Source: Pseudomonas oryzihabitans
GTDB taxonomy: Bacteria; Pseudomonadota; Gammaproteobacteria; Pseudomonadales; Pseudomonadaceae
Direction of reading: 5' to 3'
Assembly: GCF_001518815.1 (NCBI RefSeq)
Contig: NZ_CP013987.1
Location: 1,653,001-1,717,000 of the forward strand
Length of the DNA stretch: 64,000 nt
Position numbers and translations under genes: made by a program. Positions 1-8,901 of the stretch are shown piece by piece (within the stretch, counting starts at the first letter, position 1; each line of letters starts with the position of its first letter). The notes below the pieces were generated by a model. That model searched no databases, was not told the origin of the DNA, and worked only from the letters and a program-made list of their open reading frames with translations.

Positions 1-117
1 GGCTTGCAGCGCCGGCAGGGGTTCGCGTGCCACGCACAGCAGGCGCGTGGGTCTATGGTGCTCGAGCAAGCTTGCCAGAGCCTCTTGCGGGGTACGGGAC
101 GAGAATATCTTTGCCAT
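1..117 (-). CDS. N-terminus of an unidentified protein, cut by the window edge
   Basis: The reverse strand reads an open frame of 39 codons from ATG at 117 to the edge, beginning MAKIFSSRTPQEALASLLEH. The open frame, the coding-like codon use and the divergent orientation from the OmpA lipoprotein at 253 support a gene. The N-terminus resembles what I remember of a Pseudomonas protein of unknown function (DUF6231), but this is a weak recollection. No function can be given. Confidence 0.5.
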   Translation of the reverse strand, partial: MAKIFSSRTPQEALASLLEHHRPTRLLCVAREPLPALQA

Positions 118-252
118 TAAGGGAACCCTAATCAAATCGCGATTGACTAAGCAACCAGCGTTGTCAAGATGTGTACGCCACCATTAGTCTGACAGCGCAA
201 TACAACGAAAGACGAGCCTAACTCGCGGCACTAGGTCTATAGGAGACCCTTC

Positions 253-906
253 ATGAGCAAGAGCATCGCAAGGACAGCTTTACCCCTCATCCTGGCAAGC
301 ACCGTGCTGGCCGGTTGCGCGGGCGGCGTACAGAAATCCGATTGGCCGGTGTGCGCTGCGGTAGGCGCGCTGGTCGGCGGCGCGGCAGGTGCTACTCAGA
401 GCGGTAACGTCGCCGGCATGGCGGCCCTGGGTATCGGCACCACCGCTGGCGCCTATTGCTGGGTGCATGGCAAGGGTAACGAGCAGGTCGCTCGCATGGA
501 GCCCGCTCCGGCTCCGGCGCCCGCGCCGGCCCCCGCGCCGGCACCGCTGCCCAAGCAGGAAGTGATCACCGCGCGTGACCTGCACTTCGCCTTCGACTCC
601 GCTGAAGTCAGTCCGCAGGACCGTGCCCAGCTCGATGGTATCGCCGGCCGTCTGCGTGGCGAAGCCGCCAGCACCCGTCTGTCGATCACCGGTCACACCG
701 ACAGCAAGGGTACCGATGCCTACAACCAGCGTCTGTCCGAGCGTCGTGCCAAGTCGGTCAGCAACTACCTGATCCAGGCCGGTGTGCCGGCGGCCAGCGT
801 CGTGTCCGTGAAGGGCATGGGCGAGCGTCAGCCGATCGCGACCAACGAGACCGCTGAAGGCCGTGCCACCAACCGTCGCGTCGAAATCCAGATCGACCGC
901 GAGTGA
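253..906 (+). CDS. OmpA-family lipoprotein with glycine-rich segment and Pro-Ala linker
   Basis: The 217-residue product starts after AGGAGA at 241-246. Residues 1-21 form a lipoprotein signal with lipobox LAGC, so it should be acylated at Cys22 and sit in the outer membrane. Residues about 37-70 are rich in Gly and Ala with a glycine-zipper look. A (PA)n linker follows near 78-92, and an OmpA C-terminal peptidoglycan-binding domain runs from about 110 to 215 with the motifs TGHTDSKG and NRRVEIQI. The role is envelope anchoring to peptidoglycan, inferred from the fold. It is monocistronic, with a strong terminator directly downstream. It resembles P. aeruginosa PA0833. Confidence 0.88.
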   Translation: MSKSIARTALPLILASTVLAGCAGGVQKSDWPVCAAVGALVGGAAGATQSGNVAGMAALGIGTTAGAYCWVHGKGNEQVARMEPAPAPAPAPAPAPAPLPKQEVITARDLHFAFDSAEVSPQDRAQLDGIAGRLRGEAASTRLSITGHTDSKGTDAYNQRLSERRAKSVSNYLIQAGVPAASVVSVKGMGERQPIATNETAEGRATNRRVEIQIDRE

Positions 907-912
907 TGCAGG

Positions 913-946
913 GGCGGCGGACCTCGGTCCGCCGCCTTTACTTTTT
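913..946 (+). terminator. Rho-independent terminator of the OmpA lipoprotein gene
   Basis: A perfect 10-bp stem (GGCGGCGGAC 913-922, loop CTCG, GTCCGCCGCC 927-936) is followed by a T-rich tail TTTACTTTTT. It lies 7 bases after the stop codon. Confidence 0.88.
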
Positions 947-996
947 CCGGCGATAGGCGTTATGGTCCGATCCATCTCGTCCTCCTGCTGGAATCC

Positions 997-1257
997 ATGA
1001 AAACCCTGTCCCTTACCGGCAAAGTTCTTCTTCTGCTGTTCTGGCTCGCCGCAGCTGCCGCCCTCGCTCTGCCTCTCGCTCGTCCCTTCCCCGAATTGCT
1101 CGCGCTGGTCGCCCTGGCCCTGCTGCTGCTGCACCTGGGTGAAGTCTTCGCCAGCCGTCGTGCCTTGCGTCTGCGTCGCCACCCCTGGCTCGACCGCGTG
1201 AGCCTGTTGATCTTTGGCGCCTTTCATCGCCTGCCCCCACAGCTGCCGAGCGCCTGA
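997..1257 (+). CDS. DUF1145-type small membrane protein
   Basis: The 86-residue protein has two hydrophobic stretches (about 6-26 and 31-47), then a basic segment with RRALRLRRHPWLDR and a hydrophobic C-terminal third. Length and pattern match the DUF1145 family common in Pseudomonas next to dinG-like genes. Function is unknown; the predicted location is the inner membrane. An upstream CTCCTGCTGGAA gives no strong ribosome site, so the start is tentative. A long antisense frame covers this region but has atypical composition. Confidence 0.6.
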   Translation: MKTLSLTGKVLLLLFWLAAAAALALPLARPFPELLALVALALLLLHLGEVFASRRALRLRRHPWLDRVSLLIFGAFHRLPPQLPSA

Positions 1258-1392
1258 TCGGCCTGCGACCACAACGTTGGGCGCATCCTGACGACAGGCG
1301 CGTTATCATAGCGCCCAAGATCCATTACTGTAGATGCATACAGCGCTCGTCCGCCGGACGTGGCGCTGCTTTGCCATCGCCCGGAACCAGGC

Positions 1393-3537
1393 ATGCTCAG
1401 CACCGAACTCAAGACCCAGATCCAGGGCGCCTACACGCGTTTCCTCGAAGCCAAGTCGCTCAAGCCACGCTATGGCCAGCGCCTGATGATCGCGGAAACC
1501 GCCAAGGGCCTGGGCGCCATCACCCAGGACGGGGAGGGCCACCGCGAAGGTGAGCCGGCCGTGGTGGCGGTGGAGGCGGGCACGGGTACCGGCAAGACCG
1601 TGGCCTATGCCCTGGCCGCCATCCCCGCGGCCAAGGCTGCCGGCAAGCGTCTGGTGATCGCCACGGCGACGGTGGCGTTGCAGGAGCAGATCGTGCACAA
1701 GGACCTGCCGGACATCCTGCGCAACAGCGGGCTGTCCTTCAGCTTCGCCCTGGCAAAGGGCCGCGGGCGCTATCTTTGCCTGTCCAAGCTGGACATGCTG
1801 CTGCAGGAAGGGCAGGCACAGAACGCCACGGCCCAGCTCTTCGCCGAGGACGGCTTCAAGATCGATGTGGACGAGTCGTCCAACGAGCTGTTCGGCAAGA
1901 TGATCGAGCGCCTGGCCGGCAATCGCTGGGATGGTGACCGCGACAGTTGGCCGGAAGCCATCGAAGACGTGCAGTGGTCGCGCATCACCACCGACCACAG
2001 CCAGTGCACCAATCGCCACTGCCCGAATTTCCAGCAGTGCGCCTTCTACCGGGCGCGTGAGGGCATGACCAAGGTCGATGTCATCGTCACCAACCATGAC
2101 CTGGTGCTGGCCGACCTGGCGCTGGGTGGCGGCGCCATCCTGCCCGATCCGCGCGACACCCTCTATGTGTTCGACGAAGGCCACCACCTGCCGGACAAGG
2201 CCATCGGTCACTTCGCCCATTTCACCCGGCTGAGATCTACCGCCGAGTGGCTGGAGCAGATCGCCAAGAATCTCACCAAGCTCCTCGCCCAACACCCGTT
2301 GCCGGGCGATCTCGGTCGCCTGGTCGAGCAGGTGCCGGAGCTGGCGCGGGAGATCAAGACCCAGCAGCAGTTCATGTTCACCGCCTGTGAGGCCCTGGCC
2401 GATTTCCGCGCCGGCGAGGACATGGAAGGCCGGGAACGGCCGCGCCACCGCTTCGTCGGCGGGGTCATTCCCGAAGACCTGCGGGAAATGGGCATCGAGC
2501 TCAAGAAAGGCTTCGCCAAGCTCACCGATCTGTTCACCCGCCTGACCGAGATGCTCAAGCAGGCCATGGATGGCGAATCCAGCATTGGCCTCGCCAGCTA
2601 CCAGGCCGAGGAGTGGTATCCGCTGTTTGGCAGCCTGCTGGCCCGCGCCCAGGGCAACTGGGAGCTGTGGACGGCCTTCACCTGCGAAGACCCGGAAGAC
2701 AGCCCGCCCATGGCGCGCTGGATGACCCTGGCCGAAACGGGATCGCTCTACGACATCGAGGTCAACGCCAGTCCCATCCTGGCTGCCGAGATGCTGCGTC
2801 GCCATCTATGGAACGTGGCCTTCGGCGCCCTGGTGACCTCCGCGACCCTGACCGCGCTCGGCACCTTCGACCGCTTCCGCATGAGATCCGGCCTGCCGCG
2901 CTCGGCGGCCACCGCCGTGGTCCCCAGCCCGTTCCGCCACGCCGAAGCCGGGGTGCTGCGGGTGCCGGATCTGAAGGCGGATCCGCGCAATGCCGCCGAG
3001 CACACCGCCGCCATCGTCCGCGAATTGCCGGCCATGCTGGAGGGCGCTCGTGGCGCCCTGGTGCTGTTTTCCTCTCGGCGGCAGATGCAGGACGTCTTCG
3101 ACGGCCTGGAGCGGGACTGGCGCAAGCGGGTACTGATCCAGGGCAACCTGTCCAAGCAGGAGACCCTCAACAAGCACAAGAAGCGCGTCGATGACGGCGA
3201 GGCTAGCGTGCTGTTCGGTCTGGCCAGCTTTGCGGAAGGGGTCGACCTGCCCGGTGCCTACTGCGAGCACGTGGTCATCGCCAAGATTCCGTTCGCCGTG
3301 CCGGACGATCCGGTGGAAGCCGCCCTGGCCGAGTGGATCGAGGCGCGCGGCGGCAATCCGTTCATGGAGATCGCCGTGCCCGACGCCTCCCTGCGCCTGA
3401 TCCAGGCCTGCGGCCGGTTGCTGCGTACCGAGCAGGACAGCGGCACCATCTCGCTGCTGGATCGCCGCCTGGTGACCCAGCGCTACGGCAAGGCCATCCT
3501 CAATGCGCTACCGCCGTTTCGGCGGGAGATTCAGTAA
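1393..3537 (+). CDS. dinG: ATP-dependent DNA helicase DinG
   Basis: This is a 714-residue superfamily 2 5'-3' helicase that unwinds R-loops, D-loops and forked DNA during repair. Walker A is EAGTGTGKT (about 61-69) and the DEAH-type box is DEGH at 261-264. The iron-sulfur cluster cysteines lie in LCLSK and in CTNRHCPNFQQC (about 207-218), which is diagnostic of the DinG/XPD group. The late motifs include QACGRLLRTEQDSG. I chose the ATG at 1393 because MLSTELK matches Pseudomonas DinG starts; an in-frame ATG at 1360 would add 11 residues. Length is normal. Confidence 0.93.
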   Translation: MLSTELKTQIQGAYTRFLEAKSLKPRYGQRLMIAETAKGLGAITQDGEGHREGEPAVVAVEAGTGTGKTVAYALAAIPAAKAAGKRLVIATATVALQEQIVHKDLPDILRNSGLSFSFALAKGRGRYLCLSKLDMLLQEGQAQNATAQLFAEDGFKIDVDESSNELFGKMIERLAGNRWDGDRDSWPEAIEDVQWSRITTDHSQCTNRHCPNFQQCAFYRAREGMTKVDVIVTNHDLVLADLALGGGAILPDPRDTLYVFDEGHHLPDKAIGHFAHFTRLRSTAEWLEQIAKNLTKLLAQHPLPGDLGRLVEQVPELAREIKTQQQFMFTACEALADFRAGEDMEGRERPRHRFVGGVIPEDLREMGIELKKGFAKLTDLFTRLTEMLKQAMDGESSIGLASYQAEEWYPLFGSLLARAQGNWELWTAFTCEDPEDSPPMARWMTLAETGSLYDIEVNASPILAAEMLRRHLWNVAFGALVTSATLTALGTFDRFRMRSGLPRSAATAVVPSPFRHAEAGVLRVPDLKADPRNAAEHTAAIVRELPAMLEGARGALVLFSSRRQMQDVFDGLERDWRKRVLIQGNLSKQETLNKHKKRVDDGEASVLFGLASFAEGVDLPGAYCEHVVIAKIPFAVPDDPVEAALAEWIEARGGNPFMEIAVPDASLRLIQACGRLLRTEQDSGTISLLDRRLVTQRYGKAILNALPPFRREIQ

Positions 3538-3562
3538 TTGGCGGCCTTGGTTACGCCAATTC

Positions 3563-3656
3563 GTAGGTTGGGCTGAGACGGTTCCATCGTCGAAGCCCAA
3601 CAGATCCGGCGCCGAGGCAACAGCTATTGGGCTTCGCCGCGCTCAACCCGACCTAC
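3563..3656. repeat. Nested inverted-repeat intergenic element
   Basis: The outer arms are GTAGGTTGGGCTGAG (3563-3577) and CTCAACCCGACCTAC (about 3642-3656). Inner arms CGAAGCCCAA (3591-3600) and TTGGGCTTCG (3628-3637) sit between them, so the 94-base unit can fold into two stacked hairpins. GTAGGTTGGG...CCCAAC modules recur between genes in many pseudomonads; I recognise the type but cannot count copies. It lies between dinG and the serine hydrolase. Confidence 0.6.
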
Positions 3657-3730
3657 CGCGACCTTGGGCAGTGGCCGTATCAGCGGACCGTCTGACCACG
3701 GCGCCAGAGCATCACCAGTAAGGAAGACCC

Positions 3731-4876
3731 ATGACCGTCCACGGCTATCACGACCTGAGATTCGAATCCGTCCGCGAGGCCTTCGCCGAGTTGCTGGCCG
3801 CCGGCCAGACCCGCGGCGCGGCGCTGTGCGTCCAGGTCGGCGGTGAAACGGTGCTGGATCTCTGGGGCGGGATGGCGGACAAGGACGGCCAGACGCCGTG
3901 GCACACCGACACCCTGCTCAATCTGTTCTCCTGCACCAAGGCCTTCACCACGGTGGCGGCGTTGCAGTTGGTCGAGGAGGGCAAGCTGGCCCTCGATGCC
4001 CCGGTCGCCGAACGCTGGCCGGCATTCGCTGCGGCCGGCAAGGCCGACATCACCCTGCGGCAATTGCTCAGCCACCGCTCCGGCGTCTCCGCCTTGCGCG
4101 AACGCCTGGCGGGTGACGCCCTGTACGACTGGGACACCATGACCGCCGCGGTCGCCGCCGAGGCACCCTGGTGGACGCCCGGCACCGCCCATGGCTATGC
4201 CCCCATCACCTTTGGCTGGCTGCTGGGTGAACTGATCCGTCGCGCCGACGGCCGTGGCCCGGGCGAGGCCATCGTGGCCCGGACCGCCGAGCGCCTGGGT
4301 CTGGATTTCCACATCGGTCTGCCGGCGAGCGAAGACGAGCGCGTCGCCCATATCGTACGCGGCAAGGGGGTGCTGGGTGATGCCGCCGCGCAGCGCCTGC
4401 TCAAGACCACCATGAGCGATCCGGGCGCCTTGCCGACCCTGGCCTTCGGCAATCCATCCGGCGTGCTCACCAGCACCAACAAGGCCGAGTGGCGCCGCTT
4501 CGAGCAGCCGGCCGCCAACGGCCATGGCCATGCACGCAGCCTGGCGGGCTTCTATGCCGGTCTGCTGGCCGGCGATCTGCTGGAGTGGGAAACCCTGAGC
4601 GAGGCCCTGCGCGAGCACAGTCAGGGCGAAGATCGGACCCTGCTCACGCCGACCCGCTTCGGCCTGGGCTTCATGCTCGATCAACCGGACCAGGCCAACG
4701 CCACCTATGGCCTTGGGCCTCAGGCCTTCGGCCATCCGGGGGCGGGCGGCTCGACCGGCTTCGCCGACCCGGAGCGCGAGGTGGCCTTCGGTTTCGTCAC
4801 CAACACCCTGGGGCCCTATGTGTTGATGGACCCGCGCGCCCAGGCCCTGGCGCGCGCGGTGGGGGAGTGCCTCTGA
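3731..4876 (+). CDS. Serine hydrolase, beta-lactamase family (EstB/CubicO type)
   Basis: The 381-residue protein has the class C beta-lactamase fold. The catalytic SxxK motif is SCTK near residue 75 and the Tyr motif HGYAPITFGW near 155. HPGAGGSTGFAD near 337 occupies the place of the third motif. There is no signal peptide, so it is probably cytoplasmic. Members are esterases or peptidases more often than antibiotic-hydrolysing enzymes; the substrate cannot be read from sequence. It is preceded by AAGGAAGACCC and stands alone, with NYN convergent downstream. Confidence 0.8.
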   Translation: MTVHGYHDLRFESVREAFAELLAAGQTRGAALCVQVGGETVLDLWGGMADKDGQTPWHTDTLLNLFSCTKAFTTVAALQLVEEGKLALDAPVAERWPAFAAAGKADITLRQLLSHRSGVSALRERLAGDALYDWDTMTAAVAAEAPWWTPGTAHGYAPITFGWLLGELIRRADGRGPGEAIVARTAERLGLDFHIGLPASEDERVAHIVRGKGVLGDAAAQRLLKTTMSDPGALPTLAFGNPSGVLTSTNKAEWRRFEQPAANGHGHARSLAGFYAGLLAGDLLEWETLSEALREHSQGEDRTLLTPTRFGLGFMLDQPDQANATYGLGPQAFGHPGAGGSTGFADPEREVAFGFVTNTLGPYVLMDPRAQALARAVGECL

Positions 4877-4894
4877 CGCCGTCTCGACAGGCGG

Positions 4895-5488
4895 CTAGCG
4901 GGCGATGGCCGCCTCGATATCGCGGAATTCAATCACCCGGACGTAGGGCGCGATTTCGCCACTGATGGAAAAGTGCGCGCCGATCACCGTGACCTCGACG
5001 CCCTCGTTTTCCACCAGGTACTGGACGACCTCATGGAAGTCGCCATCGCCGGCCACCAGGTAGAGCTTTTTCCAGCCGCGTTTCGCATGGGAGCGCATCA
5101 GGTTGAACGCAAGGCCGACATCGACCCCCTTCTGGCTCTTGGTCGTGTACTGCTCGCCCGTTACCGGATGCAGGATCGGCCCGCCACCCACGGACGCAGG
5201 CCATTCGTGAGCCTTGGTTTGCAGCCAGTAGAGCTTGACCCTCAGGCCGGCGCCCTTGGGCGGGGCGGAGCTCAGGAACTTGTTGAAGCCGGTCTGGGCG
5301 ATGGTGGGTGGGTCGCTATCGCAGTTGAAGTAGTAGGCGTCACCTATGGGTTCGCCCGCATCCTGCTCGATGAAAAGACGTAGTTTTAGATAGTCGAATT
5401 TGGCGCCGGATACAGAGCCGTTCCAGGCGCTCAGTGCATAGGCGCCGTCGACGAACCACGCCACGCCCGTTCGAGTTGTAGTTGGCAT
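4895..5488 (-). CDS. NYN-domain protein (PIN-like, putative ribonuclease)
   Basis: The 197-residue protein is NYN/LabA-like. An N-terminal FVDGAY motif (about 12-17) supplies the first Asp, and VDVGLAFNLM and VAGDGDFHEVVQYL (about 150) supply the further acidic positions of the PIN-like pocket. FDYLKLRLFIEQ and AYYFNCDSDP are typical of the family. NYN proteins are proposed metal-dependent RNases; activity here is inference. It runs convergent to the serine hydrolase with an 18-base gap. One Arg is AGG, a rare codon here. Confidence 0.75.
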   Translation of the reverse strand: MPTTTRTGVAWFVDGAYALSAWNGSVSGAKFDYLKLRLFIEQDAGEPIGDAYYFNCDSDPPTIAQTGFNKFLSSAPPKGAGLRVKLYWLQTKAHEWPASVGGGPILHPVTGEQYTTKSQKGVDVGLAFNLMRSHAKRGWKKLYLVAGDGDFHEVVQYLVENEGVEVTVIGAHFSISGEIAPYVRVIEFRDIEAAIAR

Positions 5489-5672
5489 CGTATTGCTGGG
5501 ACCAGGCCTGTTACCGTTGATGGGCGCACACCCGCACGCGGGATGCGCGGCGCCTATTGTGGGCTTAATTCCCTGTTTGCGCCTCAGGTAACGACAAGAG
5601 AATCCAAACGCCGTGATCTAGAGCGATCGCTCGGGCGGGAAAGCGGCCCTGGACGCTGGGGGGCGAGCGGAT

Positions 5673-6092
5673 TTACGTCGCCCTGGCTTCACGACCGTCG
5701 TTGGCGTGCGCGGCATCGACGATCAAGGCGTTCTGCAACAGACGGATTCGCGGTGCCACATGGTAGGCGCCGTCATCGTTATGGCGCAGGTAGAGGCGTT
5801 GGCAGCCAAGACACCGCCATACCGTGCTCTGGTTGTAGGGATAGAACCGGGGAGCGATGGGCGCGTCATTCGACCAGTAGTGGGTGGCGCCTGGGTGATA
5901 TTCCTCGATGATCGACTCCTCGGGCGCATGACGCGCCAGGGTGCCGATCTGCGCGAAGTCCGTTTCCCGGTAGCCCACCGGCCAGGCAGTCCACCCCGCC
6001 AGATCCCGCTGCAGGCAGCGGCAGTCCTGCTTGATGGCTGCGGCCCTTACGGCCAGGTCCCTGAGCGTCGCGACATCGATGAATCCGTCCAT
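5673..6092 (-). CDS. Conserved-looking small protein with CxC and CxxC motifs, unknown
   Basis: The start ATG at 6092 is preceded by AGGAGG (6099-6104), which overrules a start 32 codons upstream. The 139-residue product opens MDGFIDVATLRDLAVRAAAI, has CRCL near 24-27 and CLGCQRLYLRH near 97, and so could bind zinc through four cysteines. Trp/Tyr-rich stretches (HYWSND, FYPYNQSTVW) suggest a compact soluble domain. There is no signal or membrane segment. I do not recognise the family. It is divergent from the M20 peptidase gene. Confidence 0.6.
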   Translation of the reverse strand: MDGFIDVATLRDLAVRAAAIKQDCRCLQRDLAGWTAWPVGYRETDFAQIGTLARHAPEESIIEEYHPGATHYWSNDAPIAPRFYPYNQSTVWRCLGCQRLYLRHNDDGAYHVAPRIRLLQNALIVDAAHANDGREARAT

Positions 6093-6323
6093 GAGCAAGC
6101 CTCCTGCTGGCCTGGCAGCCCTGCCGCGAAGCGGACCTTCGCCGACGATTGATCCCGCCATCATCACCCTGGCGTTCAGGGAACTCAATCAGCGCTATCG
6201 AAAAGGGGGCGTTGGCTCTCTTCGTACGTGCTGACGAGACGAAGCGCCACGCGGATTTCCCCTGGGTCGCGGTCCCGACTACAGTTGTCTGACTAATCCA
6301 ACAACACCAACAAGGAATGCCCG

Positions 6324-7556
6324 ATGTCCGCTCCGTTCTTCCGCACCACCCTCGCCGCCGTTCTTACCTGCTGTATCGCCTTGCCTGCCAGCGCCGCCCT
6401 CGACGAACGCATCCAGTCCGCGGCAGAGCAGGCCAAGGCACCGGCCCTCACCTTGCTGGAGCGACTGGTAAACATCGATTCGGGCTCCGGGTATGAGCCC
6501 GGGCTGACCGAAGTCGGCACCCTCTTGACCACCGAGCTGAAAAAGCTCGGCGCCGCCGTGCAACAGGTGCCCAACACCGCGCCGGACAAGAGCCAGCATC
6601 TGGTGGCGACCTTCAAGGGTACCGGCAAGGCCAAGATCCTCTTGCTGGCGCACATGGATACCGTATTCAAGGAAGGCACGGCCAAGGCCCGGCCATACCG
6701 TACCGACGAAAAGCGTGCCTATGGCCCGGGTGTGTCCGATGACAAGGGCGGCATCGTGGTCGCCCTGGCGGCCCTGGACATCCTCAAGAGCCTCGACTTC
6801 AAGGACTATGGGCAGATCACCCTGCTGCTGGATGCCAGCGAGGAAACCGGCTCTCAGGCCGCCACCGACCTGATTGCCAAGACCGCCAAGCAGCATGACG
6901 TGACGCTGAACCTGGAGCCGGGGCGTCCGGGCGACGGCCTGGTGATATGGCGCAAGGGCAGCGCCACCGCCGTGGTGGAGGTCAAGGGCAGGTCGTCCCA
7001 CGCGGGGGTCGCCCCGGAATTGGGACGCAACGCCGCCACCGAGGTGGCGCACCAGGTATTGCAGCTGGGCAACCTGGGCGACGCGGAGAAGAAGACCTCC
7101 GTCAACTTCACCGTGATCAATGCCGGTGAGCGCATCAACGTGATTCCTGACCACGCCATCGCCAAGGCTGACGTGCGCGCTGCCTTGCCGGAGGAATTCG
7201 ACCGGGTCGAGCGGGACCTGGCACGGATCGCCGCCACCAAGCAGGTCGCCGACACTGAGGTGACCACCCGCCTGGAGCGCGGCCTGCCGCCGATGCCTCA
7301 GACTCCGGCGAGCGACAAGCTCCTGGCCATGGCCCGGGGCATCTACGGCGAGCTGGGTCGTACCCTGGCCGTCGAAGGCAGCGGCGGCGCGGCGGATGCC
7401 AGCATCGCGGCGGGCGTCGGGGTTCCCACCCTGGACGGTTTCGGCATCGTCGGTGGCAAGCTGCATACCCCCGAGGAGTATGTCGAGCTGGACAGCGTCA
7501 CGCCGCGCATCTATCTGCTCACGCGGATGCTGGTGGAACTGTCGAAGGCGCAGTGA
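6324..7556 (+). CDS. Secreted M20 metallopeptidase, glutamate carboxypeptidase (CPG2) type
   Basis: The 410-residue protein begins with a Sec signal peptide cut near PASA-AL (residues 21-25). The M20 zinc ligands appear in HMDTVF (about 112), GVSDDKGG (about 141) and the catalytic Glu pair in DASEETGS (about 174). A dimerisation lid with SSHAG follows, and the last ligand is in KLHTPEEY near 377. Carboxypeptidase G2 of Pseudomonas removes C-terminal glutamate from folate-type substrates; the substrate here is inferred. AAGGAATG gives the ribosome site. Location is periplasmic. Confidence 0.85.
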   Translation: MSAPFFRTTLAAVLTCCIALPASAALDERIQSAAEQAKAPALTLLERLVNIDSGSGYEPGLTEVGTLLTTELKKLGAAVQQVPNTAPDKSQHLVATFKGTGKAKILLLAHMDTVFKEGTAKARPYRTDEKRAYGPGVSDDKGGIVVALAALDILKSLDFKDYGQITLLLDASEETGSQAATDLIAKTAKQHDVTLNLEPGRPGDGLVIWRKGSATAVVEVKGRSSHAGVAPELGRNAATEVAHQVLQLGNLGDAEKKTSVNFTVINAGERINVIPDHAIAKADVRAALPEEFDRVERDLARIAATKQVADTEVTTRLERGLPPMPQTPASDKLLAMARGIYGELGRTLAVEGSGGAADASIAAGVGVPTLDGFGIVGGKLHTPEEYVELDSVTPRIYLLTRMLVELSKAQ

Positions 7557-7976
7557 CGGCGCCTCAGGCAATTGCCTCCCGCAAGACCGGTGCCTGTGGC
7601 ACCGGTTTCCCCATCTCTGTAACAAGACAGCGGTTGCCGCCAGGGATCGTGCGGTAGCCCTTCGCACCTGCCGTCGAATTCCTGATCTCGTGCAGAAATC
7701 AGCTCAGCCGTGAGCGACTGTGGACGACCTGCGTCTGGCAGTCGGCGGTCGTGACGTACGTGGGATGGCCAGCCGAGGGCAAGGCGCCGGTAGCCGATGG
7801 AGGCCTGGCAATCCTGCCATTGGTCGGCATACAGGTAAATTTCGTGACTCCACCGCTTTGCCCCGCGTAGGTTTGCGGCCACAATCTCGAAACTACTTTA
7901 AGTTCACTCGCGCCGCCGGCTCTGGCCGGGGCGTTGGATTCACTCTGTCCTCCGGCTTGCCGATGGGAAACTTTGC
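7557..7976. other. 420-base gap between the M20 peptidase and an OmpA lipoprotein gene
   Basis: It holds a perfect 9-bp hairpin (ACCGGTGCC 7586-7594, GGCACCGGT 7598-7606) that may terminate the M20 transcript, although the tail TTTCCCC is weak. A minus-strand frame of 61 codons (7699-7884) has no convincing ribosome site. Nothing else is supported; the last 60 bases should contain the promoter of the next gene. Confidence 0.4.
7586..7608 (+). terminator. Possible terminator of the M20 peptidase gene
   Basis: A perfect 9-bp GC-rich stem with a 3-base TGT loop lies 30 bases after the stop codon. It is followed by only three T residues, so termination may be inefficient or the hairpin may act as an mRNA stabiliser. 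Confidence 0.45.
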
Positions 7977-8819
7977 ATGAAGCTGATCAAATCCACCACC
8001 CTCATTCTCTGCATGGGCGTGTCCGCCTGCAGTTCCTTCCAGGGCCAGGGCGACCAGGCCGCCGCGCCTGCCAAGCCGGGCAATGCCCAGGCCAGCACTG
8101 CCGCCAGTGGCGCGCACTGGTGGTGGCCCTTCGGCGGCAGTGAAAAGCCCGCCGAGCCGGTGAAGCCGGTCGCCAAGGCCGCCGAGCCCAAGGCCGAGGT
8201 CAAGGTTGCGGCCAAGGCGCCGGCGTCCAAGCCGGAGCAGGCCGCTGCGGGAGAGAAGGGTGGTCACTGGTGGTGGCCCTTCGGTAGCGAAGACGCCAAG
8301 CCGATGGCCAAGGCCGAGGCCCTCAAGCCAGTACCCGTCAAGGTCAGCAAGGCCTGGCTGGACGATCACGAGCAGAAGCTGCGCGTCGCCGTGGCCGGCA
8401 GCAACGTCAAGATCGAACGTCGTGACGATGCCCTGGTGCTGGTGGCTCCGGTCGACAGCTCCTTCAACCCGGATCGCGCGGAGATGCTGCTGCCGGTGAT
8501 GCTCGGCCCGCTGTCCCGCTCGGCCAAGTCGGTGAGCGTTGACCAAGATAGCGCCGTCATCGTACTCGGCTTCAGCGACAGCACTGGCACTGCCGCGCTC
8601 AACGACAAGATCAGCCTGCAGCGGGCCCAGGCCGTGGCAGCGATCTTCCGTCTCAGCGGCTACACCGGCAATCGCCTCATCGTGCGTGGCCTGGCTGCGG
8701 CCCACCCGCGTGCCGACAACACCACCGCCGCCGGCCGCGCCGTCAATCGCCGGGTCGAGGTGCTCATCCAGCCGCGCGCGACCGTGCTGGCCAGCCTGCA
8801 GTCCCTGGCTACCCGCTAG
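7977..8819 (+). CDS. OmpA-family lipoprotein with duplicated HWWWPFG motif
   Basis: The 280-residue protein starts with a lipoprotein signal (lipobox VSAC, Cys18). Residues about 25-115 are Ala/Lys/Pro-rich, disordered and low in complexity, and carry the seven-residue motif HWWWPFG twice (about 47-53 and 97-103). The C-terminal OmpA-like domain (about 180-270) contains GFSDSTGT and AVNRRVEVLIQP, which should bind peptidoglycan. The aromatic repeats could insert at a membrane surface or hold a partner; that is a guess. It is monocistronic and followed by pdxH. Confidence 0.82.
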   Translation: MKLIKSTTLILCMGVSACSSFQGQGDQAAAPAKPGNAQASTAASGAHWWWPFGGSEKPAEPVKPVAKAAEPKAEVKVAAKAPASKPEQAAAGEKGGHWWWPFGSEDAKPMAKAEALKPVPVKVSKAWLDDHEQKLRVAVAGSNVKIERRDDALVLVAPVDSSFNPDRAEMLLPVMLGPLSRSAKSVSVDQDSAVIVLGFSDSTGTAALNDKISLQRAQAVAAIFRLSGYTGNRLIVRGLAAAHPRADNTTAAGRAVNRRVEVLIQPRATVLASLQSLATR

Positions 8820-8901
8820 GTCGGCAAAGCTTGTCCTGAAGCAGGCGAGCGGGGCGGGACTTGGTTAAGCTAGGTCGATACCGACCCAGCAGGAGACCTC
8901 C

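Noticed and set aside
280-1272. 330-residue minus-strand frame over the OmpA and DUF1145 genes
   Set aside because: It mirrors real genes, is very rich in Gly, Gln and Arg, has no ribosome site and covers two clear coding regions.
1306-2805. 499-residue minus-strand frame inside dinG
   Set aside because: It is an antisense shadow of a GC-rich gene; composition is atypical and dinG is unambiguous.
7699-7884. 61-residue minus-strand frame in the gap before the second OmpA lipoprotein
   Set aside because: No ribosome site, no recognisable family and a high density of Ser/Thr/Pro; kept out of the gene list.
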